Source: Planctomycetota bacterium
GTDB taxonomy: Bacteria; Planctomycetota; UBA1135
Length of the DNA stretch: 64,000 bases
Assembly (NCBI GenBank): GCA_024229395.1
Contig: JAAESM010000050.1
Location: 314,758-378,757 of the forward strand
Direction: 5' to 3'
Made by a program: the position numbers and the translations under genes. The notes under the pieces were generated by a model that saw nothing but the letters and a program-made list of their open reading frames with translations, was not told the origin of the DNA and made no database searches. Of this stretch, positions 55,316 through 64,000 are shown piece after piece (positions within the stretch are counted from its first letter, which is position 1; each line of letters starts with the position of its first letter).

Positions 55316-56661
55316 CAACGGACCTCTGCGGTGTCCAAGGTTGGCGGTGCCACACGCTCGGCGCGGCAAGCCTCTTCTACGTCGGCGACGGTCTTTGGCG
55401 TAGCCGCGGTCAGGTTCTCTGGATCCCCACCGGTGACGTGAATGTCATCCTCGATGCGGATTCCAATACCGCGCAACCCTTCCGGCACCGAATCATCATC
55501 GGCTGGGAAGTACAGACCAGGTTCCACGGTCAAGACCATGCCTGGCTCAAGCTTGCGGGAGACTCCATCGCTCTTACTTACGCCACAATCATGCACATCT
55601 AAACCGATGTAGTGCGAAGTATTGTGAATGGTCCATTGCAGATGCGCCTTGGTCTCGATGGCTTCATCCAGGCTGCACTTCAGCACGCCAAGTTGAATCA
55701 GGCCATCCGATAGGGTTGCCAGCGAGACATCATGTCCTTGATGGAACTCATTGCCTGCACGCACCACGTCGATCGCCTTCAACTGGGCAGCCAACACCAC
55801 TTCATAGATGTCACGTTGCGCTGGACTGAACTTGCCATTCACCGGGAAGGTGCGGGTGATGTCGGCAGCGTAGCATTGATACTCACCACCGGCGTCGATC
55901 AGCAACATGTCGCCATCATTCAGGGCCATGTGATTGGTGTTGTAATGCAAGATGTTGGCGTTGTCGCCACCAGCCACGATCGACGGATAAGCCCAACCGG
56001 AATCGTTGCAGCCATGCCGACGGAAGGTGTAATGCAGCAGCGCTTCGATCTCATACTCATGCATCCCTGGACGGCATTGCGCCATTGCCAAGGCATGAGC
56101 CTCAGAAGAAATTGCCGCAGCCTTGCGCATCAAATCCAACTCGGCAGGTGACTTGAAGACGCGCATCTCATGAACGATGGTGCCGGCATCAAGGATCTGT
56201 TCGGGTGGCGCCAAACCGAGACGCGCCTTGGCTCGTAAACCTTGGATGCTAGAAAGCAGGAAGGAATCCAGTTCATCGTTGAAACCGAGCTGGCACCAGA
56301 CACGCTTGGCCTTAGCCAGGGCTGCCTCGACTTGCTCATGGAATTCATCGTTGTTGAAAGCGGTATCGAAGCCAAGCTTTTCAATCGCGCCTTCCGGTCC
56401 CATGCGGCGGCCGACCCAAGTCTCACGGGCGGGATCACGAGGCAATACGAAGATGGTCTCCTCCTCTACGCCATTGATGCCTTTGGCCAACATCATGGCG
56501 GCATCGAACTCGTGGCAACCACTCAGGTACCAGAAGGACGACTGCTGACGGAAGGGAAATTCGACGTCATGATTTCGGGTGGCAAGACCCGCACCTTGGA
56601 ATAGGGCGATGTCTCCATCCTGCATGCGATCGAGGAATTCTCTGCGGTGGGCTTTGAACAT
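55315..56661 (-). CDS. pepP: Xaa-Pro aminopeptidase
   Basis: 448-residue dimetal M24B peptidase that removes N-terminal residues before proline. N-terminal creatinase-like domain (FRQQSSFWYLSGCHEFDAAMML), then the pita-bread fold with metal ligands: MLLIDAGGEYQCYAADITRTF (two Asp), SHYIGLDVHD (His), VLTVEPGLYF (Glu), IGIRIEDDI (Glu). It is cytoplasmic, as no signal is present. The HD-GYP gene lies upstream and the ABC genes downstream on the same strand. Confidence 0.93.
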   Translation of the reverse strand: MFKAHRREFLDRMQDGDIALFQGAGLATRNHDVEFPFRQQSSFWYLSGCHEFDAAMMLAKGINGVEEETIFVLPRDPARETWVGRRMGPEGAIEKLGFDTAFNNDEFHEQVEAALAKAKRVWCQLGFNDELDSFLLSSIQGLRAKARLGLAPPEQILDAGTIVHEMRVFKSPAELDLMRKAAAISSEAHALAMAQCRPGMHEYEIEALLHYTFRRHGCNDSGWAYPSIVAGGDNANILHYNTNHMALNDGDMLLIDAGGEYQCYAADITRTFPVNGKFSPAQRDIYEVVLAAQLKAIDVVRAGNEFHQGHDVSLATLSDGLIQLGVLKCSLDEAIETKAHLQWTIHNTSHYIGLDVHDCGVSKSDGVSRKLEPGMVLTVEPGLYFPADDDSVPEGLRGIGIRIEDDIHVTGGDPENLTAATPKTVADVEEACRAERVAPPTLDTAEVR

Positions 56662-56730
56662 GAGGCGGCGGGCGATGCCCGGCCTCCCAGTTTCGGCCTT
56701 GCATGGCCCCGGGTCAACGAATCTGAACGA

Positions 56731-58140
56731 TTACGCGCCTTTTGCCGCCTGGATTTCCTCTTCGGCCGTGGTCTGCGCCACGACTTCCTTGGATTCCGGC
56801 TTCTTCAGTGCCTTATAACCGACGCCATTACGCTTCATCGCCAGGAAGACCTTGGCCAACTCCGGATCGAAGTGCGTGCCTGCATCCTTCTCGATAATGT
56901 CCAGCGCCTGCTCCAGAGGCATCGCACTCTTATACGAACGCTTGGTGGTCAGGGCGTCGTAAGCGTCGGCGATGGAGCAGATCCGCCCTTCGAGCGGAAT
57001 GGAATCTCCGGCTACACCAAGCGGATAACCGCTGCCATCCCACTTCTCATGGTGGCTGCGCGCGATGTCGGCCATGTCGCGCAAACCAGGAATCGCCGCC
57101 AGAATGCGGTCGCCGGCCATCGGGTGACGCTTCATGATCGCGAACTCCTCATCATTCAAGAAGCCCGGTTTCAGCAGCACATTGTCTGGTACCGCCACCT
57201 TGCCGATATCGTGCAACAAGGCACCTAATCGCAAGGTTTCGAGACGATCCTCATCAAAGCCAATCTTCTCGGCCAACTCTACGGCGAAAACCGCAACGCG
57301 TTGACTGTGACCGCTGGTGTAACGATCTTTCGCCTCGATGGTCTTACTCAAAGCCAAGGCGGTCTCGACATAGACCTTGCGCGCCTCATCGGCGGCCGCG
57401 GCCATCGAGACCATGGCTTCATGAGTGCGTTGGATCACCCTGCGCACTTCGAAGGCTCCGACTTGCGGAGCGCGGGCATAGAAGTCGCCATAGGAGGCAC
57501 GCTCCAGGACCTTATGTAATCCAACCATGCCACGCATGGCGCAGGACAAATACAGGAAGGTCAGAATCGCACTCGCCAAGGAGGCCCACATCGCGAAGAC
57601 CTTGATCGACGCCATCCAAGCCGGAACATGCAGCGCTTGGCGCAAATGCAGGGTTCCCAGGAGCAACAATCGACCGCGCACTGGCGTTTTTATTTCTAGG
57701 TATTGACCTTCACCAACCCAACCTGTGAATGCGTTGTCACCCAAGGATTCTTGGTCCTTCAGGCGTGGCGCTGGCAATCCCGTTGGGGTATCAAGGAGGA
57801 CTTCGCCGGTCTCACTGAGCACGAAGAGGTCGGTACCGGGGAAGGCTTGAAGACTACGGCGGGCCAAGGTTGTCGCCCTAATATCATCACCAGAATCCAA
57901 GGCTCGCCCGATATTGCGGGCAATCGCGGCTGCGTGTGTTCGCAAGCCTGGAGTGGCGTCGCTGGCTTGTGCTGCACGATCGGCGGCCACCAGGAAATTG
58001 CCACCAATCATCGTGAGCGAAAAACCCACAATACCGGCCAAAATAGCGGCCTGGAACGGGAGTCCGCGGCTGCTGAAGGAGTACTTGCGCATCCCCTCTG
58101 CCCTAGGCATGGCAGATTTGGGTCGGAAGGCAGATGACAT
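56731..58140 (-). CDS. HD-GYP domain c-di-GMP phosphodiesterase, membrane sensor
   Basis: 469 residues from ATG at 58140. Two TM helices (about residues 32-53 and 182-203) flank a periplasmic sensor domain (about 55-180) ; a HAMP-like segment (GLHKVLERASYGDFYARAP) follows. The HD-GYP domain occupies about residues 262-425: DRYTSGHSQRVAVFAVELA, GALLHDIGKVAVPDNVLLK, MKRHPMAGDRILA, HHEKWDGSGYPLGV (HHE and GYP), SIADAYDALTTKRSYK. All expected catalytic residues are visible. Expected to lower c-di-GMP and so affect motility or biofilm. Confidence 0.9.
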   Translation of the reverse strand: MSSAFRPKSAMPRAEGMRKYSFSSRGLPFQAAILAGIVGFSLTMIGGNFLVAADRAAQASDATPGLRTHAAAIARNIGRALDSGDDIRATTLARRSLQAFPGTDLFVLSETGEVLLDTPTGLPAPRLKDQESLGDNAFTGWVGEGQYLEIKTPVRGRLLLLGTLHLRQALHVPAWMASIKVFAMWASLASAILTFLYLSCAMRGMVGLHKVLERASYGDFYARAPQVGAFEVRRVIQRTHEAMVSMAAAADEARKVYVETALALSKTIEAKDRYTSGHSQRVAVFAVELAEKIGFDEDRLETLRLGALLHDIGKVAVPDNVLLKPGFLNDEEFAIMKRHPMAGDRILAAIPGLRDMADIARSHHEKWDGSGYPLGVAGDSIPLEGRICSIADAYDALTTKRSYKSAMPLEQALDIIEKDAGTHFDPELAKVFLAMKRNGVGYKALKKPESKEVVAQTTAEEEIQAAKGA

Positions 58141-58235
58141 CAACTAAATATCGGAATTCTCGACGGTTTCCCTAAACTAGTACCCCCTTGGAGTTGCCTC
58201 TACCCTTGGCAATTTTCCAACAACCAAAAGACGAA

Positions 58236-59030
58236 ATGCTTGCCATCCTCATCCAAACTGCCCTCATGTTGCCACAGGGCGCAGCTGGTGCACCAGACAC
58301 CACCATCGAGACCACTTTGCCAGAAATTAATTTTTTCGACGAAGTTGTCGTTCAAGACGAAGAAAAGGGCCCTTGGTCTGGCTCCGCCGACGCAGGCATG
58401 ACCCTGATCTCGGGTAACAATGAGTCCTCCAACGGCTCCGCCAACTTCGAGATGAAGTGGGCTGAAGGCCTCGATGCCTTCGACTTCGGCGCACACTACG
58501 CCGGTACTCGTACTACCAACAAGGCCACCAACGACGCTTCCACCACCTCGCGTCTCTACCTGTACGAAGCTGGTTACGACCGCTTCTTCACCGAAGCCAA
58601 AGACTTCTACGGCTACGCCAAAGCTAGCTCCCGCGAAGACATCCCGAACGGCTTGCAGAGTCGCAACGACATTGGTGTTGGTGTTGGTTACAGTTTCTTC
58701 CTCTATGAGAATGCCTCCGTCAGTGTTGAAGGTGGCTCCTCGTACGTGGCTGAGAACAAGGTCGGTACGCTTGCTGACAGCTCGGCTGTAGCTCGCGCTG
58801 CCTACAAGTTTGCCACTCCTATCATGGAGGCCATTGACTTCGATGGCGCTGGCGAATACCTGAACGGTGACGACATCGAGACCTACACTCAGGACTTCGG
58901 TGTCAGCTGGAGCTTTGAAGAGGCTTGGTACCTGCGCGCTTCCTACAACATCGCTTGGGACGGCAACCCATCGGCTGGTTTCTCCAGCACCGATCGCCGC
59001 TTCAACCTGGTCGTCGGAACCTCTTTCTAG
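58236..59030 (+). CDS. DUF481 outer-membrane beta-barrel protein
   Basis: 264 residues from ATG at 58236 (MLAILIQTALMLPQGAAGA, signal peptide). Barrel strands begin GPWSGSADAGMTLISGNNESS, matching DUF481/YdiY salt-inducible barrel proteins, and alternate hydrophobic-polar to a C-terminal FNLVVGTSF. The Phe end fits outer-membrane insertion. Function of the family is not defined. It is divergent from the HD-GYP gene. Confidence 0.82.
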   Translation: MLAILIQTALMLPQGAAGAPDTTIETTLPEINFFDEVVVQDEEKGPWSGSADAGMTLISGNNESSNGSANFEMKWAEGLDAFDFGAHYAGTRTTNKATNDASTTSRLYLYEAGYDRFFTEAKDFYGYAKASSREDIPNGLQSRNDIGVGVGYSFFLYENASVSVEGGSSYVAENKVGTLADSSAVARAAYKFATPIMEAIDFDGAGEYLNGDDIETYTQDFGVSWSFEEAWYLRASYNIAWDGNPSAGFSSTDRRFNLVVGTSF

Positions 59031-59075
59031 GTTAGTCAAGAAACTCAGGGCCCCACTGCGACTAGAATAGGAAGC

Positions 59076-60269
59076 GTGGCCGTAAGACTCGACATCAAGA
59101 CCGCTAAGATTCTCACCTCCGAAGAGGCGCGTGAGACGATGGTCCTATTCAGGACTTTGGGGGATAACCCCTTGGCGATTCAGGAGAGTTTTCGCGGCAT
59201 GTTCCCCAAGAAGGTCGCTGAGGCCATGGGAGAATTACGTGCGTTGCGTCGCCGCGCCACGCAAAAGTTTGAGCTCGGCTTGGATATGTATTTCACCAAG
59301 CCGCTGCTCGAACAAGCTTCCAGTGAACCGGTGGCAGCCTATCGTGCTGCACGTTTTGCCGCCGCCGGTTTCAAGGAAGTCCAAGATCCCTGCTGTGGCA
59401 TGGGCTCCGACACGATCGCCATGGCCAAAGCTGGCCTGAAGGTGTTCGCTGCGGATAAGAATGAGATCGCTGCGCATTACGCAGAGGCCAATTCAGAAAT
59501 CGCCGGTGTGTCCGAAAACACCGAGTTCCGAACCGCGGATTGCATCGAAGATCCGCCGCCAGCAGGCCCATTGATGCTGGATCCCGCGCGTCGTCGCGGC
59601 AGCCGTCGGATCATGAATCCGACCGATTGGTCACCCGCTCCGGAAGTGGTCTGCAGCTTGATCGAAGGTCGCGAAGGCGCCTGCTTGAAGCTGTCCCCCG
59701 CCGTGGACATGGAAACCTTGTTCGAACTCTTCCCGAAGCCCGATGAAATCGAGATCATCTCGTATCGCGGTGAGGCCAAAGAGAACGTCTTCTGGTATGG
59801 CAAGTTGGCCACCGGCGTAGAGCGCCGCGCCACCATCCTGCCGTCGGGCGATACTTATGCAGGAGACGAACAAGCACAAGCCGAGACTGGCGAAATCGGT
59901 GCTTACCTTTATGACCCGGATCCAGCGCTTGTGCGTTCGGGCTTGTTGGGCCGCTTCGCTGAAGAGTTCGGCATGTGGAACATCGATCCAGAGATTGGCT
60001 ATCTGAGCAGCGATAAACGCGTCGATAGCCCATTCGTCGATGGCTTCAAGGTCGTCGCACACGAGAGCCTCGACCCACGCAAGATGCGCGCCTTGTTGCG
60101 CGAGCATGAGGTCGGGCGCATTCAGATTCGCAAGCGCGGAATTGCCGAACGCCCCCAGACCCTGGAACAACGATTCCTGCCAAAGAAGTACGGTGATCGT
60201 TTCCTGACTTTGGTGGCCACGCGTATCGGTGACCGCCACATCGGCATCCTCGCCGACGCACTCACTTAA
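59076..60269 (+). CDS. THUMP-like class I SAM-dependent methyltransferase
   Basis: 397 residues from a GTG with AGGA upstream. A helical N-terminal part precedes a Rossmann methyltransferase: VQDPCCGMGSDTIAMAKAG (motif I), VFAADKNEIAAHYAEANSE (motif II), DCIEDPP, and MLDPARRRGSRR, the Asp-Pro-Ala-Arg-Arg signature of a conserved bacterial group with a C-terminal THUMP-like domain. An RNA or small-molecule substrate is possible; not determinable here. Confidence 0.85.
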   Translation: MAVRLDIKTAKILTSEEARETMVLFRTLGDNPLAIQESFRGMFPKKVAEAMGELRALRRRATQKFELGLDMYFTKPLLEQASSEPVAAYRAARFAAAGFKEVQDPCCGMGSDTIAMAKAGLKVFAADKNEIAAHYAEANSEIAGVSENTEFRTADCIEDPPPAGPLMLDPARRRGSRRIMNPTDWSPAPEVVCSLIEGREGACLKLSPAVDMETLFELFPKPDEIEIISYRGEAKENVFWYGKLATGVERRATILPSGDTYAGDEQAQAETGEIGAYLYDPDPALVRSGLLGRFAEEFGMWNIDPEIGYLSSDKRVDSPFVDGFKVVAHESLDPRKMRALLREHEVGRIQIRKRGIAERPQTLEQRFLPKKYGDRFLTLVATRIGDRHIGILADALT

Positions 60270-60277
60270 GCCGCCTT

Positions 60278-62032
60278 TTGCTCTGCTCGCTCCTACTGCT
60301 TCCGTTCTTATGCGCGCCGTCCGCGGCGCCGGCTCAGGAAGTCAGCGAGGCAGCGCAAAGCGTCAAGTTCGCAATTAGTCGTGAACCGCAAGGCTTCGAT
60401 CCGGTGCGTAACACCGAGTTGATTGATGCCAGTTTGCAGTCGCAGGTCTTGGAATGCCTGGTCGAGTATGACTATCTCGCTGGCGATCAGACCGTCATGG
60501 GCCAACTCGCCGAGTCCTGGTCCGTTAGTGAAGATGGATTGGAATGGCGCTTCCAGCTACGCGAAGACGCGCGCTTCCACGATCCATTTGATCCGCCGCT
60601 GTGGCCAAGCCGGAGCCGGACGGTCACTGCGCATGATGTGCTTTACAGTTGGTTACGCCAGGCCGATGCACGTTGGAAATCCGGTGGCTTCTGGAGCATG
60701 GATGGCATCCTTGTTGGCATCGAGGACTATCGCCGGGCCACTGGCTCGTTAGATCCACAACAAGCCGCCAGCGCCATGACGAATGCCTTGCGTAATGGCA
60801 TTGATGGCATTCAAGTGCTTGGCGATCATGAACTGCTGGTGCGCTTGCAGCAGCCTGACCCGAACTTCTTGAATCGCTTGGCCATGAGCTATTTCATGGT
60901 CTACCCCTATGAGGCGGTCACTAAAGATGGGCGCTCGATGCGCGATCAGCCCGTCGGCAGTGGCCCCTTCCAGGTCAAAGAATGGTTGCCTGGGCAGACC
61001 CTGATCTTGCAACAGACTCCAGCATGGAGAACCGAGCTGTCGCCCTTTGGGGATGGCGCCACCCTGCCCTACCTGGATCAAGTCGAGTTCCATGTGGTCC
61101 GAGATCGTGCCACCGGCGCCGAGATCTTCCGACGTGGCGAAGTGGCTCGCCTTGGCGTGAACACCACCGGGCGCAATGTCTTCATGCAAGACGGCCTCAA
61201 GCTCAAGCCGGAGTACGCGCAAGCCGGCTTGCAGATGTATGACAACGCCGCCGCCGACTTGACCATGCTGTGTTTCGGCATGGAAGATCCTGTCATTGGC
61301 GATCTGCCTGGCGACGAAGAGGGCAACCGCCAGCGCCGCTTATTGCGTCGCGCCTTGGCACTTGCCTTCCCCTACGACATGTGGAACCAGGTCTTCCGCG
61401 CCACCGATTTCGCCATCAAGGCGGACAGCTTCTTGCCACCAATGGTGCCGGAGTCCTCGATCGCCCCCGCTTGCCAATGGAACCACAAGGATTTGGAGCA
61501 GGCCAAGCAGTTGCTGCAAGAAGCTGGCTATCCGAATGGCAAAGGCCTTGAAGATATTGAGTTCGTCTTGTCGGGCAAGAATCAATACGTGGTCGATCTC
61601 GGCCTCGCCTACCAACAGAATCTCAGCGAGATTGGCGTGCGCTTGAAGCTCGTGCCGCTGGCTTATGAAGATCAGCTGAAGCGCTCGCGTAATGCTGATG
61701 CGCAGATCGTGATGCGCACCTGGGTCATGAACTGGCCCGATGGCGCTCTGATGCTACAGAACTTCCATGGTCCGCAAGTTGGGATCATGAACTACAGTGC
61801 CTTCCGCGATCCACAGTTCGATGAACTGTTCAGCCTCTACCGCCAAACAACAGAAGGCAAGGAACGCGATCAACTTCTACTCAACATGTTGCAGATCCTT
61901 GAGGAACAAGTGCCGGCAATCCCGATCGACCACCGCCGCAATGTGCTGTTGGTGCAGCCTTGGTTGCAGAACTTTCGCTACCACCCCTTCCAGTCCTTCT
62001 TCTGTAAGTACTACAGCGTTTCCGAGCATTGA
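60278..62032 (+). CDS. Oligopeptide ABC transporter substrate-binding protein
   Basis: 584 residues from a TTG start 8 bases after the methyltransferase; the leader MLCSLLLLPFLCAPSAAPAQ is a good signal peptide. The family-5 periplasmic binding fold shows FAISREPQGFDPVRNTEL, DGLEWRFQLREDARFHD, TAHDVLYSWLR, and PVGSGPFQVKEWLPGQTL. The binding-pocket specificity cannot be read. It is followed by two permease genes with overlaps, giving an Opp/Dpp-type importer. Confidence 0.9.
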   Translation: MLCSLLLLPFLCAPSAAPAQEVSEAAQSVKFAISREPQGFDPVRNTELIDASLQSQVLECLVEYDYLAGDQTVMGQLAESWSVSEDGLEWRFQLREDARFHDPFDPPLWPSRSRTVTAHDVLYSWLRQADARWKSGGFWSMDGILVGIEDYRRATGSLDPQQAASAMTNALRNGIDGIQVLGDHELLVRLQQPDPNFLNRLAMSYFMVYPYEAVTKDGRSMRDQPVGSGPFQVKEWLPGQTLILQQTPAWRTELSPFGDGATLPYLDQVEFHVVRDRATGAEIFRRGEVARLGVNTTGRNVFMQDGLKLKPEYAQAGLQMYDNAAADLTMLCFGMEDPVIGDLPGDEEGNRQRRLLRRALALAFPYDMWNQVFRATDFAIKADSFLPPMVPESSIAPACQWNHKDLEQAKQLLQEAGYPNGKGLEDIEFVLSGKNQYVVDLGLAYQQNLSEIGVRLKLVPLAYEDQLKRSRNADAQIVMRTWVMNWPDGALMLQNFHGPQVGIMNYSAFRDPQFDELFSLYRQTTEGKERDQLLLNMLQILEEQVPAIPIDHRRNVLLVQPWLQNFRYHPFQSFFCKYYSVSEH

Positions 62033-63273
62033 TCGCACGCCTCCTACACAGACTCCTGTTCACCTTGGCCTTGGTGGCCGGGGCGGATTTGGTGTTGTTC
62101 GCGACTTTGGATAGCGGCCTGCTCGGTGACCAAGCGATCAAGCAAGTCGGCGCCAAGGCTAGTTCCACCGATATCGGCTACGCGCGTGTTCGGCTTGGAG
62201 TCTTCGAGCAGTTTGAACCTGCAGCAATCCGTTTGCAGATGTTGCACGCTGAGAGGAGTCAACGCATGTCGCTGCAGTGCGATGATGGCATCCTGTCTTT
62301 GGTCGCCGCCGACGGCACTGTGCTCCGCCAAGTCCCCTTGCAGGGCACAGTCGGCGACATCTCCATGCATATGGTCACTTGGTCCGGAGAAGGATGGCAA
62401 ATTCAGGCTTTCTCCACCACCGATGCTAAGGCGCTACCAGCGAGTGGTCTTGCCACAGCTTTGAATGGTTTATCCACCCGCTTACCTGCGGGTGAAGCAG
62501 CCACCATGTCGTGGGCCAAAGCGACGCCAATCAGCAAACGCTTCCTAACTAGTTTCTGGTCGCTACTGCGCTTCGACTTTGGCTATGACCGCGATGGCCG
62601 TTTGGTGTCTGAGCAACTCAGTCAACGCGGCGGTCGATCCTTGATGATCTCACTACCGGCCTTCGCCTTGACCATGGTGCTGGCGATCGGCCTTGCCTGC
62701 ACCGCATCCGGCAAACGTCGGCGCTGGGACAAGCGCCTGCAGATCATCGCCGCCTTGGTGATGTCGGTGTCCTCGTTGGCGTGGATCCTTTTCCTGCGTC
62801 AATGGTTCACCTTCGATCTAGATTGGTTCCCGCTGCGCCCCTGGAGTGATCCGATCTTGCCGTTGCTGATCCTGCCGATCCTGATCTGGGTCTATTTATC
62901 AGTGTGGCCCGATTACCTGCTCTACCGCAGTATCGTGCAGCAACGCGCCAGCGAAGGTTGGCTGCGCGCGGCCCGAGCTCGTGGCATTTCTACTCCGCGC
63001 CTGTTGTGGCGCCATCTGTTGCCGAACTTGGCCGCCCCCATCGCCAGCTTGCTCGCTGTGACCTTGCCCTTCTTGGTCTTGGGTTCGTTATTGCTGGAAC
63101 ACATCTTCGACATCCCCGGCTTGGGCGGCAGCTTGCTGGAAGCCGTCGAACAACACGACGTCAACATCCTGCGCGCCTTGACCTTTCTATTCGCGATCGG
63201 CTATCTGATGGCGCAATGGCTTGGTGAGGTGATTGCCAGCAGTTGCGACCCACGCTTGCGGGGGGCTAGCTGA
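62029..63273 (+). CDS. Oligopeptide ABC transporter permease, OppB-like, with enlarged periplasmic segment
   Basis: 414 residues from TTG at 62029, overlapping the upstream stop. One N-terminal TM helix, then about 170 residues without a TM, and five helices at the C-terminal half. The EAA loop is AARARGISTPRLLWRHLLPNL, which contacts the ATPase. Typical OppB proteins have a shorter segment (about 70-90 residues) between the first two helices; here it is roughly 100 residues longer. The next permease overlaps it at 63273. Confidence 0.87.
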   Translation: MIARLLHRLLFTLALVAGADLVLFATLDSGLLGDQAIKQVGAKASSTDIGYARVRLGVFEQFEPAAIRLQMLHAERSQRMSLQCDDGILSLVAADGTVLRQVPLQGTVGDISMHMVTWSGEGWQIQAFSTTDAKALPASGLATALNGLSTRLPAGEAATMSWAKATPISKRFLTSFWSLLRFDFGYDRDGRLVSEQLSQRGGRSLMISLPAFALTMVLAIGLACTASGKRRRWDKRLQIIAALVMSVSSLAWILFLRQWFTFDLDWFPLRPWSDPILPLLILPILIWVYLSVWPDYLLYRSIVQQRASEGWLRAARARGISTPRLLWRHLLPNLAAPIASLLAVTLPFLVLGSLLLEHIFDIPGLGGSLLEAVEQHDVNILRALTFLFAIGYLMAQWLGEVIASSCDPRLRGAS

Positions 63274-64000
63274 TGAAGGCTTGGTTGATCGTGTTGGCCT
63301 TGTACGTGCTTGGTGCATTGGCGGCCGCCTTTGGTTGGTTCCATCTGGAAATCAACACCGCAGGCGAGCAAACAGACTTGGCGCCGCAGGCTTCACATTG
63401 GTTCGGCACCGATCATCTTGGCCGCGACATCCTCAACTGGGTCATCCATGGTGGCCGTGTTGCTTTGGTGGTCGGCACTTTGGCTGCTGGAGTTGCCTTG
63501 TTGATCGGCACCACCGCCGGCTTGTTGGCTGGTTGGTATGGCGGCAAGGTCGACGGTTTTCTGCTGTGGTTATCCGGCAGTGTGGCGGCAATCCCCGGCA
63601 TCTTATTGGTGCTGGTCATCAGTTGGATGCTCGGCGGCGGCTACGTTGGAGTCTTCCTGGCCGTGGGCATGGTCTCGTGGGTTGGTATCTACCGCATGGT
63701 GCGCACTGAAGTGCAACGCTTAAGAGCGGCACCCTTCGTGATGGCAGCGCAACTGCAAGGTGCATCCACCAAAAACATGATGGGCCGGCATCTGCTGCCA
63801 AATATGCTGCCACTGCTGACCACGCAGTTCTTGCTCCACTTCATCTTCGCGATCAAGGCCGAGGCCGTCTTATCTTTCCTTGGAGTAGGCATGCACGATA
63901 CCCCCAGCTGGGGCCGCTTGATCGCCGACGCCTGGCAATTCGATGACCTTGGCACTGGCCGTTGGTGGCGCCTGACTGCAGCAACGCTGGCTATGGCTGG
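63273..64000 (+). CDS. Oligopeptide ABC transporter permease, OppC-like (partial, runs off the window)
   Basis: The ATG at 63273 shares its A with the upstream stop (TGATG). 242 residues are visible: one N-terminal TM helix, HWFGTDHLGRDILNWVIHGG (the conserved OppC entry), several TM helices and the EAA-type loop AAQLQGASTKNMMGRHLLPNM, then AIKAEAVLSFLGVGMHDTPS, a highly conserved OppC block. The C-terminus and the ATPase genes expected next lie outside. Confidence 0.9.
   Translation, partial: MKAWLIVLALYVLGALAAAFGWFHLEINTAGEQTDLAPQASHWFGTDHLGRDILNWVIHGGRVALVVGTLAAGVALLIGTTAGLLAGWYGGKVDGFLLWLSGSVAAIPGILLVLVISWMLGGGYVGVFLAVGMVSWVGIYRMVRTEVQRLRAAPFVMAAQLQGASTKNMMGRHLLPNMLPLLTTQFLLHFIFAIKAEAVLSFLGVGMHDTPSWGRLIADAWQFDDLGTGRWWRLTAATLAMA

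Noticed and set aside
58200-59039. 279-codon minus-strand frame opposite the DUF481 gene
   Set aside because: The DUF481 frame has a signal peptide and the family strand pattern; the other frame is a mirror artefact.

Overview
This is a bacterial chromosomal window from a Gram-negative organism. Evidence for an outer membrane: porin-like and DUF481 beta-barrels, many lipoprotein and Sec signal peptides, an HlyD-type adaptor, and a C-terminal CFI-box sorting region. DNA is moderately GC-rich, GTG and TTG starts are common, and genes sit in short runs on both strands, often with 4-base ATGA overlaps. FG-GAP proteins, a right-handed beta-helix protein, a Ser/Asp-tailed protein, GspG-type pilins and an ECF sigma/FecR locus together suggest a Planctomycetota-like heterotroph. 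That placement is inference: there is no rRNA or tRNA gene in the window to anchor it.

Layout. 0-6.3 kb: beta-helix surface protein, gpmI, an M48 lipoprotein protease, a ROK sugar kinase and a membrane-anchored transglutaminase-like protein. 6.3-15.6 kb: a minus-strand propionate/methylmalonyl-CoA block (mutA, mutB, then meaB) interrupted by a decayed FG-GAP gene; meaB is translationally coupled to a PutP-like symporter and an amidohydrolase. 15.8-18.5 kb: a hybrid histidine kinase lacking its phospho-accepting histidine, and an alpha/beta hydrolase. 18.6-21.2 kb: a decaying ECF sigma/FecR locus in which the sigma factor has lost region 4 and two neighbours carry stops or a frameshift. 21.3-29.8 kb: ALDH7 dehydrogenase, M14 carboxypeptidase, exonuclease III, two tandem GspG-like pilins, a gluzincin-like protein with a destroyed metal motif, and class I FBP aldolase. 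29.9-30.95 kb: remnants of at least three genes. 31-36.5 kb: nadA, rsmJ, a DUF3568 lipoprotein coupled to an unusual receiver-like/HlyD chimera, and deoA. 36.5-38.8 kb: a Fur-box-like operator followed by a porin, an FMN-binding protein and a four-helix histidine-rich membrane protein. 38.7-43.9 kb: a lipoprotein with carboxypeptidase-regulatory-like repeats, an FG-GAP protein, folE and a eukaryote-type PTPS. 44-52.6 kb: S41 protease, tsaD, larB, three tandem paralogous secreted repeat proteins, carA and a HEAT-like protein. 52.7-58.1 kb: NatAB-type ABC exporter, pepP and an HD-GYP phosphodiesterase. 58.2-64 kb: DUF481 barrel, a THUMP-like methyltransferase and an Opp-type peptide ABC importer that runs off the end.

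The strongest candidates for undescribed biology are the Fur-box porin/flavin/haem triad, the receiver-like-to-HlyD chimera, the histidine-less hybrid kinase, the PTPS with a His-to-Tyr metal-ligand change, and the tandem repeat family. Functional names rest on motifs read by eye; no database search was run.
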